From a virus, in IMG/VR virus record IMGVR_UViG_3300032931_001151, positions 1 to 64,000 of that record: DNA of 64,000 bases; one strand, written 5' to 3'. Below are positions 1 through 8,329 of the stretch, one piece after another. A model generated the notes under the pieces. That model saw nothing but the letters and a program-made list of their open reading frames with translations, made no database searches and was not told the DNA's origin. The position numbers and the translations under genes are program-made. Positions within the stretch are counted from its first letter, which is position 1, and the number at the start of each line of letters is the position of its first letter.

Positions 1-744
1 TCACTTACGGTTATCCATCCATAGCCAAACAACTTTGATGTAATTATCCATAAAGTGATCTTTAATTGAGAATAAATCAAAATTCAACTTTTGTTTACCT
101 TTAATCCAATAAATTATTCTCTTCCAAAGGTTCATATACCCAATTTCTTTTCCATTATCATCCAATCTAATTTGATTACCGCAATGCTTATAATTAACCG
201 ATGGAACCATTGGAACTGCATCGTTATCATGAATAAATCGGAAATAGTCTATTTTCCTATTACTGAATATTTTAACAAACTTATCGTTTCCAACTCTAGG
301 TGAACCAAAAGTAACACATGATACTTTATTTACTAGTGGAAGATATATAGCACATAGAGTGGCTAAAGCACCCCCTAAACTATGTCCACAAACTACTATA
401 TCATAACCGCTATATGTTTGGTCTTCAAGTAATGAATTTACTTCATTTTTAACGGAATCATATGCTTTCCAAAATCCTTCGTGTACCTTACAAGTTGATC
501 CTAATATAATTACATCCTTTTGAATACACTTTAAGTCGGTTAATATATCATGTTCTCCTTGAGTGCCCCTAAAGGCAATGTAAAGTCTCTTAAAAGAAGC
601 ATCGGCCATAATGATACCTTGAGTATCTGTGGATTTATTACTAAGCCATTTAAGTTTAATTAATCCCGATACTACTACATCATTCTCTGATTGGTATATG
701 AGTGATGATAAAGTTAATGAATTCTGAATAATAGTATTGTCCAT
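1..744 (-). CDS. Class 3 lipase/esterase
   Basis: A 247-residue alpha/beta-hydrolase of the class 3 lipase family, which hydrolyses acylglycerol or other ester bonds. The nucleophile elbow GHSLGG places Ser122, IHDNDAVP supplies Asp175 and NYKHCG supplies His187, so the triad is complete. FRGT at 58-61 is the conserved motif ahead of the lid. No signal peptide or membrane segment is visible. It is the last visible gene of a long minus-strand operon and its TGA stop is the first three bases of the window. GGAATATA precedes the ATG. The substrate is unknown; host membrane lipid or a cell-envelope ester is possible. Confidence 0.85.
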   Translation of the reverse strand: MDNTIIQNSLTLSSLIYQSENDVVVSGLIKLKWLSNKSTDTQGIIMADASFKRLYIAFRGTQGEHDILTDLKCIQKDVIILGSTCKVHEGFWKAYDSVKNEVNSLLEDQTYSGYDIVVCGHSLGGALATLCAIYLPLVNKVSCVTFGSPRVGNDKFVKIFSNRKIDYFRFIHDNDAVPMVPSVNYKHCGNQIRLDDNGKEIGYMNLWKRIIYWIKGKQKLNFDLFSIKDHFMDNYIKVVWLWMDNRK

Positions 745-745
745 A

Positions 746-1405
746 TTATATTCCTTCTACTTTGAATATCTTTTTATTATTATCAATCGTTATACAATTA
801 CCACCCATAACTCCATTATCAAATACATACTCTATATTATCGTTCAAACTAGTTATTGTTTTATTATTTACAACATAACTACAAAACGATGGAAAATTAA
901 GAACATCTCCAACTTTATATTTGGGCACATATTTTTTAACAATAGATGCGCTATGCTTTGTAATGACCCATTGATATGGCATCTTGAACAATTCTTGTAA
1001 GGCATCTTGGAGATCCGTTTGATACTTTGGCGGTGGGCAATAGTAGCCTGGTTTTTCTATCTTAGATTGAATCTCCGATGAAGAGATAGTGACATTACCT
1101 TTATATCCCATAATAGGATCTATATTAGTGACATCTTGATACACTGTAAATTTTCCAAAAGTACCAGTTTTTTGTATTCCTACTTTAACATCACTTGAGA
1201 ATTTATTAAATGGTAGTCCATCAATCATACATTTAACAAATTCAAGAAATAATTCACTCTTAATAAAAATATCCGATTCTCCATATCTATTTTTAATAAC
1301 ATGAACAAATCTACTATTGTAACTATACGATACTATATCGGCTCTACATATGAAAGCATATTCTCCTCGGTCTAATTCTTCTTTTGAGTTGTAATGGATA
1401 ATCAT
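746..1405 (-). CDS. Hypothetical protein
   Basis: A 219-residue protein I do not recognise. The C-terminal third (from about YKVGDVLNFPSF) alternates short hydrophobic strands and turns and looks like a small beta domain. A CPPPK segment lies near residue 125. No membrane segment is seen. Its ATG overlaps the TGA of the upstream gene (ATGA), so it is probably translationally coupled within the operon ending in the lipase. Confidence 0.7.
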   Translation of the reverse strand: MIIHYNSKEELDRGEYAFICRADIVSYSYNSRFVHVIKNRYGESDIFIKSELFLEFVKCMIDGLPFNKFSSDVKVGIQKTGTFGKFTVYQDVTNIDPIMGYKGNVTISSSEIQSKIEKPGYYCPPPKYQTDLQDALQELFKMPYQWVITKHSASIVKKYVPKYKVGDVLNFPSFCSYVVNNKTITSLNDNIEYVFDNGVMGGNCITIDNNKKIFKVEGI

Positions 1406-1740
1406 TTTAGTTCCCTTCTTAATTGATTTTTTAGATTTTTTAATTCATTTTCTTTAGTTGCTATCTCAACATTTAATTTGTCAATTTTAGATACATTTGT
1501 TTTTCCATACATAAAGAAATTATAAACTTGCATTTCCTCTTTTGGTGTTAAATTAACCTCTTCGCTATATAATACAAAAGAAATGAATTCCTTCGTCATA
1601 GACAAAGAAAATACTTTGTCACCTCCCGTAAAATCGTTAGATGGTTGAAGGCTCTTTAACTCTTTCCCATTCCTATATACCTTATGGCCCAACTCCGGCA
1701 AAAGAGTATTTGAATATGCATATGGATAAAATTTTAACAC
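1402..1740 (-). CDS. Hypothetical protein with C-terminal coiled coil
   Basis: A 112-residue protein of unknown function. The last 30 or so residues (from KIDKLNVEIATKENEL) have heptad-like spacing of Leu and Ile with many Lys and Glu, typical of a coiled coil. The start overlaps the end of the upstream gene by a few bases and the end overlaps the downstream ATG. Confidence 0.65.
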   Translation of the reverse strand: MLKFYPYAYSNTLLPELGHKVYRNGKELKSLQPSNDFTGGDKVFSLSMTKEFISFVLYSEEVNLTPKEEMQVYNFFMYGKTNVSKIDKLNVEIATKENELKNLKNQLRRELK

Positions 1741-1934
1741 TCAATCTCCTTAATAAATTCATTAAATACTTCGGAATATTCCGGATAACGTTCTTTTGCT
1801 CTATATGGCCCATTGTAATGCAACTCCGAAGCAACGGCATCTGGAAGAAATAGTATAAGCCTTTGTCTATCCAAATTAAGCAACTTTTTGTCTCTTATAT
1901 ACTTCTCAAGAGATAATTTGAGTTCATCATCCAT
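1734..1934 (-). CDS. Small hypothetical protein
   Basis: A 66-residue mostly helical, charged protein with no recognised domain. It starts inside the last codons of the upstream gene (overlap 1927-1934) after GGAATATC and overlaps the next gene by seven bases, so it belongs to the same operon. Confidence 0.6.
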   Translation of the reverse strand: MDDELKLSLEKYIRDKKLLNLDRQRLILFLPDAVASELHYNGPYRAKERYPEYSEVFNEFIKEIEC

Positions 1935-2397
1935 TTAGATATTCCTTATATTCTTTGATTAGATAAGAGAAGAGTTGAACAGTAGTTTTTGTTCTTCTCT
2001 CGTAGAAATATCTAGTTGATACGGCCCATTCATAGCATTCATGAGAATTATGAATTAGTTTTCCAAAATGGCCATAAATTCCACACGTCGGTTCAATAAA
2101 ATATACTTTATCTTTTAACTCACCATAACTTCCAATTGACATTAAGAATCGATAATGTGCTATATGTATTTCCAAGTACGATTGTCCATCTACACATATC
2201 TTATCTTTTATTTTTACGAATAATGCTGGTATTTTCTTTTTATTTTTCCAAAATAATATACCACTATTTTCCATTTTACTAAAATTTGCGTCAAGTATAT
2301 CTTTTAACTCATTGAATTTCTCAACAAGAGGATCAAAAGATTTATCAATTTCCTTTTGTATATCTATTGAATCTTGAAAGTCGGATTGTAGTGTCAT
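1927..2397 (-). CDS. Hypothetical protein
   Basis: A 156-residue protein without a recognised family. The first 45 residues look helical and charged; the middle contains beta-like segments. It overlaps its upstream membrane-protein gene by four bases (ATGA type), implying coupled translation. Confidence 0.65.
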   Translation of the reverse strand: MTLQSDFQDSIDIQKEIDKSFDPLVEKFNELKDILDANFSKMENSGILFWKNKKKIPALFVKIKDKICVDGQSYLEIHIAHYRFLMSIGSYGELKDKVYFIEPTCGIYGHFGKLIHNSHECYEWAVSTRYFYERRTKTTVQLFSYLIKEYKEYLNG

Positions 2398-2648
2398 GTT
2401 GTTTCCTTTTTATGGATTATATCAATTTGAATTTTCTTGTCAACCGATTTCTTAAACAATCTATAAGGCCATATAAGCAATAAACACGATAAGGATACTA
2501 TTATTGAAATTAATAATATACTTATGGAACATATAATAACCAATATAAGAATCCAAATAGGTAATAACCAAATAAACCATGGACCAGCAATATATACCAT
2601 TAATGCTAGGAGAGTAGTTATAGAGATGATATAGGCTACTTTGAGCAT
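2394..2648 (-). CDS. Small membrane protein
   Basis: An 84-residue protein whose first 65 residues are almost entirely hydrophobic and form two or three membrane helices, followed by a lysine-rich cytoplasmic-type tail (KKSVDKKIQ). The ATG lies inside the upstream gene after GGAAA. Function unknown; small inner-membrane proteins of this type are common in phage early operons. Confidence 0.65.
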   Translation of the reverse strand: MLKVAYIISITTLLALMVYIAGPWFIWLLPIWILILVIICSISILLISIIVSLSCLLLIWPYRLFKKSVDKKIQIDIIHKKETT

Positions 2649-2830
2649 ATATTTTCCAATTGGAGATGAAATGATCTTAAGAATTGGAAAAAGTAAACTC
2701 CATACATGTATCCATCAAAGAATATAAGATATTTACTTTGTTCTGCCTGTTTTAATTGAGTATCATTGAAACTTAATAGTTCCATAATCTCTTTTCTACT
2801 ATACCTCTTAAATGGCTCTATATTAGTCAT
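2636..2830 (-). CDS. Small hypothetical protein
   Basis: A 64-residue protein. The segment SRKEIMELLSFNDTQLKQAE resembles a helix-turn-helix-like arrangement but is too weak to claim DNA binding. It overlaps both neighbours, and no clear Shine-Dalgarno is visible before its ATG, so it may depend on translational coupling. Confidence 0.5.
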   Translation of the reverse strand: MTNIEPFKRYSRKEIMELLSFNDTQLKQAEQSKYLIFFDGYMYGVYFFQFLRSFHLQLENICSK

Positions 2831-3434
2831 CTATTTTATCTATTGCCGCACGAAGTTGCTTAATCCACTTATTTCTACCATCAACTCTTTCGTTTTCCTC
2901 TTTGTCGTGTTTAATATTATATTCAATTGCATCTTGTAACATTTTTAATTCTTCTTTATGCCATTCCTCAAAAGTTAATTTTGAAACTCTTTTAATAGAA
3001 TCTACATAATATTTAGTATTACAATCAAAATCAATAGAACTAGTAATTTGTGATTCCATAAACTTCTTATATTCATCATGATCTGTAGATGGAGGTTCAA
3101 ATTTCCTTACTTTAGCGAGCATTATTTCATATTTATTTCTAAGGTTATTCATCTTATCAATTGATTTTTTAGACGAAGCAATGCTATTCTCTTTATATTC
3201 ATTAAAAGAGTCTAGTAATTCTTCTTGCGACGTTGTTATGAAATCTTCAAGTTTTCTTTTAGATTCTCCTATTTTATTTGAGTAATAGTCACTCTTAGGA
3301 AATTGTTCTGGTATTGGAGTATTTCTAGGCTCGTCTCGCATATCTACACAAGCACCAAAGGCTCTAGCACAACTTAGTGCATACTCTTTAAATGAAATTC
3401 CATTTTCAATGTCGTATGTGTATCCGGTGGGCAT
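2823..3434 (-). CDS. Conserved phage hypothetical protein (MPTGYT family)
   Basis: A 203-residue protein starting MPTGYTYD. The first 60 residues, including SCARAFGACV and MRDEPRNTPIP, match from memory a widespread phage and bacterial family of unknown function. The rest is charged and coiled-coil rich. I chose the ATG at 3434 because AAGGAAT lies correctly before it and family members begin with MPTGYT. The open frame continues upstream to 3548, but that extension overlaps the neighbour and has no family resemblance. Confidence 0.75.
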   Translation of the reverse strand: MPTGYTYDIENGISFKEYALSCARAFGACVDMRDEPRNTPIPEQFPKSDYYSNKIGESKRKLEDFITTSQEELLDSFNEYKENSIASSKKSIDKMNNLRNKYEIMLAKVRKFEPPSTDHDEYKKFMESQITSSIDFDCNTKYYVDSIKRVSKLTFEEWHKEELKMLQDAIEYNIKHDKEENERVDGRNKWIKQLRAAIDKIDD

Positions 3435-3519
3435 AATGTATTCCTTTAAAATGATTTTGTGAATATAGTTAAGTAACTCATGAATTGCAACCAACAATCT
3501 ATTATTAGTTCCTCTAGCA

Positions 3520-3924
3520 TTATAGATGTATGCACGTTCCACCACCATACCGAAGTACGTGACATTCTTTTTTAAAGTCTTCTTTGCTTATATCTTCTTT
3601 AATCCAATCATTTTCAATTGCAGTCCTAAACCACAATTTAGCTACAAAATGGACGACCATAGAAAATTCCGCATCATTTTTAAAATCAAGATTGTCACCT
3701 TCATCTACATTGCGTGCAATAGCAAACCCTTTAGCACACCATAGATTTTGAGCATTCATTTGTTCAACAATATATTCCTCTATATTCTCTACTGGAATCG
3801 TATCGGGGATCTTGGTTTCATCGGAATTGTCATAGTAGTACCATCTAACAAAGTATTCTATATACGGCTTAGGAAGATCCATAAGCGACTTATAATTTCC
3901 GTAAAGATATTCTGGGTATTTCAT
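3520..3924 (-). CDS. Hypothetical protein
   Basis: A 134-residue aromatic-rich protein without recognised domains. GGAATTAATT precedes the ATG. The C-terminal tail VLRYGGGTC is glycine rich. About 85 bases without a convincing gene separate it from the next start at 3434. Confidence 0.65.
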   Translation of the reverse strand: MKYPEYLYGNYKSLMDLPKPYIEYFVRWYYYDNSDETKIPDTIPVENIEEYIVEQMNAQNLWCAKGFAIARNVDEGDNLDFKNDAEFSMVVHFVAKLWFRTAIENDWIKEDISKEDFKKECHVLRYGGGTCIHL

Positions 3925-3926
3925 AA

Positions 3927-4403
3927 TTAATTCCAGTATTGTACTACGCCAAATTTCGGACTTACTTCAAACCCTCTAACATTAGTAAGCCATTGAATAT
4001 AATCTGAATATTTTTTATGCAAAATACTAAGACATTCATCTCTAGTTCCATCCGATATTATACTAATCGGAGAATCTTCAAATGTCCCCAGAACTTCCCC
4101 AGATTTACGTTGATTAGGAAGTAAAATGATAAAATCCTCTTTTTGATCAACATCCGTTGATGCGATGTACATCTTATCAACCCATTCCTCTTTTTTACCA
4201 TCCCAATCACCCCAAATACTCTTTCTTATTTTTGCTTCTTTTGGTAATTTAACTATTTTAGAGCCACATTTTGGACAAAACTCCTCTTTAGTGTTTGGTT
4301 TGGATCCTCCGTGTTTTGGACATGCATCAACTTCTATCGTTTTAGTAGTAAAAATATTCCTAAGTTGAAGGAATGCTCCGACATATGTATATTTGTTATT
4401 CAT
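3927..4403 (-). CDS. Zinc-ribbon protein
   Basis: A 158-residue protein of unknown function. An apparent zinc ribbon near residues 27-50 is formed by CPKHGG and FCPKCGSK, that is two Cys/His pairs. The rest is mixed alpha/beta. It is preceded by AAAGGAATAAG and shares an ATGA overlap with the upstream zinc-ribbon gene. Nucleic-acid or protein binding is plausible but not shown. Confidence 0.65.
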   Translation of the reverse strand: MNNKYTYVGAFLQLRNIFTTKTIEVDACPKHGGSKPNTKEEFCPKCGSKIVKLPKEAKIRKSIWGDWDGKKEEWVDKMYIASTDVDQKEDFIILLPNQRKSGEVLGTFEDSPISIISDGTRDECLSILHKKYSDYIQWLTNVRGFEVSPKFGVVQYWN

Positions 4404-4612
4404 TTTCTTATTCCTTTATAGTTCGGATTCCTAATAAGTCCACCTTTAAATTTCTTCGGCTCATTCTTTGGCTTATCCCCACATTCCGAGCATTTGTTCA
4501 AAAACTTAATAGAGAAATCTAAATTATTATACTCGTCTTCGGTCATAGTAGATGAGTAAGAACATTTATTGCACTTCAACTCAAAAGATTTAATTTCTGC
4601 CACTTTTATCAT
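4400..4612 (-). CDS. Small zinc-ribbon protein
   Basis: A 70-residue protein with two CxxC knuckles, CNKCSY and CSECGD, about 26 residues apart, the spacing of a treble-clef or rubredoxin-like zinc ribbon, followed by a basic tail. It is the first gene after the promoter at 4633-4660. Function unknown. Confidence 0.65.
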   Translation of the reverse strand: MIKVAEIKSFELKCNKCSYSSTMTEDEYNNLDFSIKFLNKCSECGDKPKNEPKKFKGGLIRNPNYKGIRK

Positions 4613-4632
4613 TTTAGGTTCCTCGGAAGTTG

Positions 4633-4660
4633 ATTATAAGTTGAAATTCTATAAAGTCAA
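4633..4660 (-). promoter_or_regulatory. Sigma70-type promoter; -35 overlaps a stop codon
   Basis: On the minus strand TTGACT (4660-4655), 16 bases, then TATAAT (4638-4633). The TGA stop of the gene ending at 4657 lies within the -35 box. It would drive the operon from 4612 down to the lipase. Confidence 0.8.
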
Positions 4661-4884
4661 CCTTCAAATCTAATAGCTTCCCAACCGCATACTTTGCAAG
4701 ATTTATCGTAGTATTTAACTCCATGGAAGTCATATTTCCTAGTGTTTTTGGAAACTATATTAACTACTTTACAATTCTCGCAAATACCGTGCTTCTTATT
4801 AGCAAGAAAATATGACTTAGGAGAACTACTTTTTCCCATAATGCATATAATACTACCTTTAACAAATCCATTATGTTGATTCAT
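4657..4884 (-). CDS. Small zinc-ribbon protein
   Basis: A 75-residue protein starting MNQHNGFVKG, with two knuckles, CENCKV and CKVCGW, near the C-terminus. I set the start at 4884 because its ATG overlaps the TGA of the PspC-like gene (ATGA). The longer open frame would swallow that gene. Function unknown. Confidence 0.65.
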   Translation of the reverse strand: MNQHNGFVKGSIICIMGKSSSPKSYFLANKKHGICENCKVVNIVSKNTRKYDFHGVKYYDKSCKVCGWEAIRFEG

Positions 4885-5051
4885 TTGGCTACCGCAAAAA
4901 TACCGAGTAGTAGATAGATAACTAAAAATGTTCCAACGGAACTTAAAAGTAAAATAATAGCAATGCAACGGATGAGAAAAACATCAATTTCCGTTTTGTT
5001 GCTTATAGTAGCACATACGCCCATTAGAGTTGCTTCGGCTTTCTTGCTCAT
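4881..5051 (-). CDS. PspC-domain mini membrane protein
   Basis: A 56-residue protein that consists of little more than a PspC domain. GVCATISNKTEIDVFLIRC matches the family pattern GVCxGIAxxxxIDxxLVR, followed by one long hydrophobic helix ending LLGIFA. PspC proteins are inner-membrane partners in the phage-shock response of enterobacteria. AAGGAG lies before the ATG and the promoter at 5072-5099 is immediately upstream. It may sense or dampen envelope stress, which is inference. Confidence 0.75.
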   Translation of the reverse strand: MSKKAEATLMGVCATISNKTEIDVFLIRCIAIILLLSSVGTFLVIYLLLGIFAVAK

Positions 5052-5071
5052 TGATATCTCCTTATATTGGA

Positions 5072-5099
5072 ATTATAGTAAACAAAAAGTAGAAGTCAA
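5072..5099 (-). promoter_or_regulatory. Sigma70-type promoter
   Basis: Minus strand TTGACT (5099-5094), 16-base spacer, TATAAT (5077-5072), directly upstream of the PspC-like gene. Confidence 0.8.
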
Positions 5100-5103
5100 G
5101 GAT

Positions 5104-5715
5104 TTAAATATTTCCAAATTCATTGGGATAGATGTAGTTTTGATCAAATCCCTTGTATTCTATGCATCTTAATATACTAAATAGTCCTTGTATTTCCTTA
5201 ATATACTCTTCAGAAGATACTATAGTCTCGTCACCAACATAGTTATCCGCTATATAATATTCTATGTAACATAGAGTTATCAAAGTTGCAATGCGTAACT
5301 CAGTTATTCTATCGAGATGATATGGTTTCCTTATAGAATTGAATGCTATCCCATTAGGATTGGCTTTATATTCTTCTTGACAATGAATTCTATTAATATA
5401 AGTCGTATAATCAAATTTGTATTGGTATAGAACTTGATCAATTTTACTACTATTCACCCGCCAACATGAATTCTTCATATCATCATTAGCCCAATAATCA
5501 TCTACACTCTCAAAGTCCTTTGGAATGTGGTCAAAGAAATATCGAAGTTTCTCTTTTGCTCTTTGGAGAGTGCAAATCAATGAAGGTTCATTATCAATGA
5601 TATACGGATTCTTTAATGGTGGTAAGTAGACACTTAAATCAATTTTAGAATAATCATTAAATGGATTTATGATTCCGGGAAGTGGATACGGGAAAATTGA
5701 TTTGTAGTCAAACAT
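5104..5715 (-). CDS. Hypothetical protein
   Basis: A 203-residue protein. The N-terminal 45 residues are rich in Pro, Tyr and Asn; a helical stretch follows, including a hydrophobic segment ELRIATLITLCYIEYYIA that is more likely a buried helix than a membrane anchor. No family recognised. Its start shares bases with the stop of the upstream gene. Confidence 0.65.
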   Translation of the reverse strand: MFDYKSIFPYPLPGIINPFNDYSKIDLSVYLPPLKNPYIIDNEPSLICTLQRAKEKLRYFFDHIPKDFESVDDYWANDDMKNSCWRVNSSKIDQVLYQYKFDYTTYINRIHCQEEYKANPNGIAFNSIRKPYHLDRITELRIATLITLCYIEYYIADNYVGDETIVSSEEYIKEIQGLFSILRCIEYKGFDQNYIYPNEFGNI

Positions 5716-6122
5716 TAGTGAAACTCCACATCTTCATTTGCTTGAATGGCTTTTTCCAATCCTTTAATAAATGATTTAGTTTTACCTATAAAATACTCAT
5801 TGAGTGGATCCATTAGAGGAAGTAACTCTTCTAACCTATCTTTAAGCGGTTTCAATTGCTCTATTTTAATACTACCCTCGCAATCACTATGACATATAAG
5901 AATCATAATAGGATCTTTAGGAGTTTCTTTCCACTTCCCTTTAATATTTTGTTTTGTATAAATTGACCAATCTATATCTGGTTCCATATACTTGTATTTA
6001 AATCCTAAATCCATTTCAAAAGATTTATATTGTATTCTTGCAAGTTCCCCTAAATATCTTCTCCACTGACTAAAAGATGAATAAGATCCGTGCCAACAAT
6101 CGTGAGAAGTATCAAGCCCCAT
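5715..6122 (-). CDS. Conserved phage hypothetical protein (MGLDTSH family)
   Basis: A 135-residue protein opening MGLDTSHDCWHGSYSSF, a signature I recognise from a widely distributed phage and prophage family of unknown function. The typical ILxCHSDCEG motif is present near residue 75. Conserved His, Asp and Cys suggest a metal site, by inference. AAAGGAATC precedes the ATG. Confidence 0.7.
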   Translation of the reverse strand: MGLDTSHDCWHGSYSSFSQWRRYLGELARIQYKSFEMDLGFKYKYMEPDIDWSIYTKQNIKGKWKETPKDPIMILICHSDCEGSIKIEQLKPLKDRLEELLPLMDPLNEYFIGKTKSFIKGLEKAIQANEDVEFH

Positions 6123-6396
6123 TTGAGATTCCTTTATAGTAAGGGTATCCTAATTCCATTAAAAGTTGATTATAAGAATCCATTTCGGCTTTTGAAGTAA
6201 TGACTTCTTCCAATGCAAAATCGTATGCTTGACTTCCGTCTTCACAGTCATTCTTTTCCTCTTTAGCCGATTCGGCATTAACCGAAGCAATGAAAATTTG
6301 TTGTCTAAGCCATTCTCCCAGTGACTTAACGGATACAAATTCTCTATCAACAAACCCATCTTTACTTGGAATATATTCTAAATTAATATGATGCAT
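6112..6396 (-). CDS. Hypothetical protein
   Basis: A 94-residue mainly helical, acidic protein with no recognised domain. GAAAGGATC precedes the ATG. It overlaps the next gene by 11 bases. A second open frame of similar length on the same strand here looks like a shadow. Confidence 0.65.
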   Translation of the reverse strand: MHHINLEYIPSKDGFVDREFVSVKSLGEWLRQQIFIASVNAESAKEEKNDCEDGSQAYDFALEEVITSKAEMDSYNQLLMELGYPYYKGISNGA

Positions 6397-6405
6397 TTGA
6401 TCCTT

Positions 6406-6900
6406 TCAAAACGGTGGCTCATCGGTTTCTTGTAAATATTTAATTTCAATTGGCTTTTCAACTAAATTCATCCCAACAATTTTCTTGTTTTTCTCATATG
6501 CATCAATTGTTCTATCATATCCTTGGATTTCTACATCACCAAATTCATCTATTTCGGATGATAGCCACTTAATATCACCTAAATAGTGAGATTCGTGAGT
6601 TGTTTTATCATACGAAATATACATTGTATTTAATTGTTTATTTGGAATGACCATATATTCACCATTAATGACCCTATAATATTCTTTTCCGTCTTCCTTA
6701 TAAGCTGGTTCCAAAATAACATAAGTTCGTGAAGTAATAGAGCCGATAGTCCATAGTTCAACTAATTTTTCTTTAGTAATTGGTTCTATACTTTTAATAA
6801 TAGCATCCACTTTATTTGAAATATCATCTTGTTGAGTTTTAGTTAGTGGAAATTTCTTAAGTTTCTTTCTAATATTCTTTAATGGCTTCAATAAATCCAT
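6406..6900 (-). CDS. Hypothetical protein
   Basis: A 164-residue protein. The N-terminal third is lysine rich and helical (LKPLKNIRKKLKKF); the remainder looks like a beta-rich domain. It is the first gene after the promoter at 6921-6948, and AAAGGAAA precedes its ATG. No homologue recognised. Confidence 0.65.
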   Translation of the reverse strand: MDLLKPLKNIRKKLKKFPLTKTQQDDISNKVDAIIKSIEPITKEKLVELWTIGSITSRTYVILEPAYKEDGKEYYRVINGEYMVIPNKQLNTMYISYDKTTHESHYLGDIKWLSSEIDEFGDVEIQGYDRTIDAYEKNKKIVGMNLVEKPIEIKYLQETDEPPF

Positions 6901-6920
6901 AATTATTTTTCCTTTGCCAC

Positions 6921-6948
6921 ATTATAGGCATCGGAAGCAACTTGTCAA
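6921..6948 (-). promoter_or_regulatory. Sigma70-type promoter
   Basis: Minus strand TTGACA (6948-6943), 16-base spacer, TATAAT (6926-6921), upstream of the operon 6900-5104. Confidence 0.8.
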
Positions 6949-6950
6949 GT

Positions 6951-7514
6951 TTATTTAAATAACTTAATTTTTACATTCGTTGATATTATCTCTTTAATAG
7001 CATTTTTTTCATATTTCATATTATGCCATGGAAGCATTTGATCGGATGTATTATAATAATGGCTATTATATCCACTAGCAAATCCATAAAGATTTAATTC
7101 TTTGAAAGAAATATTATTTACTATCCACCTAATCATTGTCAACCCGGTAGTTTCAAATCCACTCCGCATTTTCTTATTTAATAAAATTGTTGAAGGTATT
7201 TTATACGGAATATATTTACTAACATCATTTTGAATTTCTACACTACTCACAAACCAATGTTTTAAATTGGAAATGTCAAAAATTGGAGGAGTATTACAAT
7301 AAAAGTGACAATATACATCCAATTTACTTCCTATATGTATATTGATGTCATTAGATTTAATGTTTTTGTTGAATTCATTAAATCTAATGACAATATCATT
7401 AGAATCTATTGATTTCCCATAATTTGATTTCAAAAGACTATCGGAGTTGCTTACGACTCCGATAGATGCATTATGAAAGAAATTATAGTTACTATTAGTA
7501 AAAAGTAATTTCAA
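6951..7514 (-). CDS. Sialyltransferase-like glycosyltransferase (GT29)
   Basis: A 187-residue protein resembling family 29 sialyltransferases. Residues 18-47 match sialylmotif L (IGVVSNSDSLLK, then IDSNDIVIRFNEF), and FETTGLTMIRWIV with NLYGFASG matches sialylmotif S and its follow-on. The family moves sialic acid from CMP-sialate to glycans, but the true donor here is unknown. It is shorter than cellular members and has no membrane anchor. Its ATG overlaps the TGA of the protease gene upstream, so it should share that gene's late-type control. Confidence 0.7.
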   Translation of the reverse strand: MKLLFTNSNYNFFHNASIGVVSNSDSLLKSNYGKSIDSNDIVIRFNEFNKNIKSNDINIHIGSKLDVYCHFYCNTPPIFDISNLKHWFVSSVEIQNDVSKYIPYKIPSTILLNKKMRSGFETTGLTMIRWIVNNISFKELNLYGFASGYNSHYYNTSDQMLPWHNMKYEKNAIKEIISTNVKIKLFK

Positions 7515-8323
7515 TTAGATGTAACCGATTTTATAACCCAAAAGTCACATGCTAAATTTGGATTTGTTATATATGAATACGGCATCCAGAAATGTCCATT
7601 TATTCCCCATTTAGGACCCCAAGAATTTCTAATTAAGAATGCTTGTTTTTCATCCGAATAACCAACCGATGTCACGGCATGTCCACCGCAATGTCCTTCG
7701 CCTGGTTGTGGCATTCTTAATATGCCGCCCTTAGACATTTCTTCACTTTCAAAATATTGATACACTTGAAACCCGAATACGAAAGGATGGCCTTGGGCTA
7801 TACAAGCCTTTAGTTCATTTATATTTGTTCCATTAAGTGATGAATACTCTATACTTTTATGTAGCAGTGCATCTTGATAGGCTTGATCTATTGGTTTTGT
7901 AGCAAATTGAGATTCAATATATGGCCAAATTGTTTCTTTACATGCACCATAGACATTGACGGCTTTTATTCCATCACGAATGCAAGCGCCGCAATCTTGA
8001 TTTATAGTTCCTTCCATCATTCTTTCATTATAGTATATGAATAAACGGGAAGGAATGAAATCTAATAATTTATTTTGAGTTATTTGATCGTATTCTATGG
8101 CAGCCGCAATAGCATTTCCAGTACAACTTCCAACTTTACCTTGATCGTAAATAGTTGGTATTACGGTAGATAGATCGGCTTTAGTTGGAACGGGGATATA
8201 TTGAGATACTTTGAACTTCTTATCTCTTGTATCTATCTTATCCTTTTTCCACCCATATACTCTCTTCGTTTCCTTTTTGAAGAGACTCTTAAGAAACTTT
8301 ACCAATTTTTTGAGTAATACCAT
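7511..8323 (-). CDS. Papain-like cysteine protease (C1)
   Basis: A 270-residue C1 peptidase. YDQGKVGSCTGNA carries the oxyanion Gln61 and nucleophile Cys67, CGGHAV supplies His215 and IRNSWG supplies Asn233. The N-terminus is short and basic, followed by a WKKDKIDTRD segment typical of propeptide-poor bacterial and phage members. AAAGGGGG lies six bases before the ATG and is buried in the 3' arm of a hairpin that also contains TATAAATA (8330-8361). Virion processing or attack on host proteins is possible; the target is unknown. Confidence 0.9.
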   Translation of the reverse strand: MVLLKKLVKFLKSLFKKETKRVYGWKKDKIDTRDKKFKVSQYIPVPTKADLSTVIPTIYDQGKVGSCTGNAIAAAIEYDQITQNKLLDFIPSRLFIYYNERMMEGTINQDCGACIRDGIKAVNVYGACKETIWPYIESQFATKPIDQAYQDALLHKSIEYSSLNGTNINELKACIAQGHPFVFGFQVYQYFESEEMSKGGILRMPQPGEGHCGGHAVTSVGYSDEKQAFLIRNSWGPKWGINGHFWMPYSYITNPNLACDFWVIKSVTSN

Positions 8324-8329
8324 TTGAAA

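Noticed and set aside
3435-3548. N-terminal extension of the gene at 2823-3434
   Set aside because: It overlaps the neighbouring gene and lacks a ribosome site, and the MPTGYT start has both a good site and family support.
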